A stretch of 55,795 nucleotides of DNA from Betaproteobacteria bacterium (GTDB lineage Bacteria; Pseudomonadota; Gammaproteobacteria; Burkholderiales; Casimicrobiaceae). How positions within the stretch are numbered: the stretch's first letter is position 1; the number at the start of each line of letters is the position of its first letter. Both the position numbers and the translations under genes were made by a program. The stretch lies in NCBI GenBank assembly GCA_029884335.1, contig JAOUIA010000021.1, positions 1 through 55,795 of the forward strand, written 5' to 3'. Positions 55,508 to 55,795 of the stretch are shown in pieces. The notes under the pieces are model-generated. The model was not told the DNA's origin. It was given only the letters and a program-made list of their open reading frames with translations, and searched no databases.

Positions 55508-55795
55508 TCACGCCAAGAAGTCCACCCCTTCAAAGCGCCCACCGAGAACCTCGCTCGCGCCGATGCTCCACCAGCGCTGCAGGACGGTCGCGTAGACGCT
55601 GCGGAAGTCCAGCGTGTGCGCGACGTTGCCCTCGCCGTCGAGGCGTGCGAGGTCCGGCATCGCGCCGTACAGGCCGCCGCGCACGCGGCCGCCGAGCGCG
55701 AAGTGCACGCCTGCGGTGCCGTGGTCGGTGCCGCCGTTCAGGTTCTCCTTCGGGCGGCGGCCGAACTCGGCGTAGGTGAGCACGAGCGCCTCGTC
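55508..55795 (-). CDS. DUF1501-domain protein, C-terminal fragment
   Basis: Minus-strand gene cut by the right edge of the window; only the last ~95 residues are seen. DEALVLTYAEFGRRPKEN, GGTDHGTAGVHFALGGRVRGGLYG, and LDFRSVYATVLQRWW are signature segments of DUF1501 (sulfatase-like Tat-exported) proteins. The family is often paired with a DUF1800 protein, which would lie outside this window. The function is not established. Confidence 0.9.
   Translation of the reverse strand, partial: DEALVLTYAEFGRRPKENLNGGTDHGTAGVHFALGGRVRGGLYGAMPDLARLDGEGNVAHTLDFRSVYATVLQRWWSIGASEVLGGRFEGVDFLA

Overview
The window is about 56 kb of very GC-rich chromosomal DNA with strong G/C preference at third codon positions. 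The gene content and order fit a betaproteobacterium, most likely Burkholderiales or a close relative. Supporting signs are a Bug/TctC-type solute receptor, the rsxB - TPR - nth - DUF1841 run, trxA - rho, tsaB - rimI - uracil-DNA glycosylase, lplT divergent from alr, hldD - comEA - cysM, and a lemA - TPM - TPM operon. The lineage is inferred from gene families only. No phage, plasmid, CRISPR or intact insertion sequence is visible.

Layout. 1-4.3 kb: the end of a respiratory nitrate reductase operon (narG C-terminus, narH, narJ, narI, then a parvulin-type PPIase). 4.3-7.7 kb: a MltF-like lytic transglycosylase, beta-carbonic anhydrase, rppH and a Yip1-type membrane protein. 7.9-10.9 kb: an accessory-looking block (AraC-type regulator, DUF3011 protein, PliG-like secreted protein, small membrane protein). 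10.9-13.6 kb: a two-subunit molybdenum hydroxylase, followed by a 273-bp element with terminal inverted repeats. 13.9-19.5 kb, minus strand: DUF362 protein, proB, obgE, an ArnT-like glycosyltransferase and rpmE. 19.7-23.1 kb: a DMT transporter, a secreted protein with a sorting-type tail, rho and trxA. 23.3-27.3 kb: ferredoxin, two cytochromes c, DUF1841, nth, a TPR protein and rsxB. 27.8-31.7 kb: an acyltransferase, an ECF sigma / membrane anti-sigma-like / secreted protein operon, and a CDF metal transporter. 31.8-41.5 kb: corA, htpG with a sigma-32 promoter, a histidine phosphatase, pncB, an M48-like protein, a GspE/PilB ATPase, an SDR and a Bug receptor. 41.5-47.1 kb: a class V aminotransferase, tRNA-Ser(UGA), a Bax inhibitor-1 family protein, rlmD, tsaB, rimI and a uracil-DNA glycosylase. 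47.2-55.8 kb: lemA with two TPM genes, lplT, alr, hldD, comEA, cysM, a PolB-like exonuclease and the end of a DUF1501 gene.

Most of the coding content is ordinary housekeeping. The unusual part is between genes. Four copies of one interspersed repeat (three long, one truncated) share two hairpins. Two long copies fill convergent gaps almost exactly, and the truncated copy lies in a third. A separate 273-bp element with perfect 24-bp ends and nested internal stems fills another convergent gap. A palindrome with 28-nt arms ends on the lplT stop codon, a double-hairpin REP-like unit sits between narG and narH, and a 15-bp stem encloses the proB stop codon. Elements bordering stop codons in tail-to-tail gaps suggest either insertion into tolerated sites or recruitment as bidirectional terminators.
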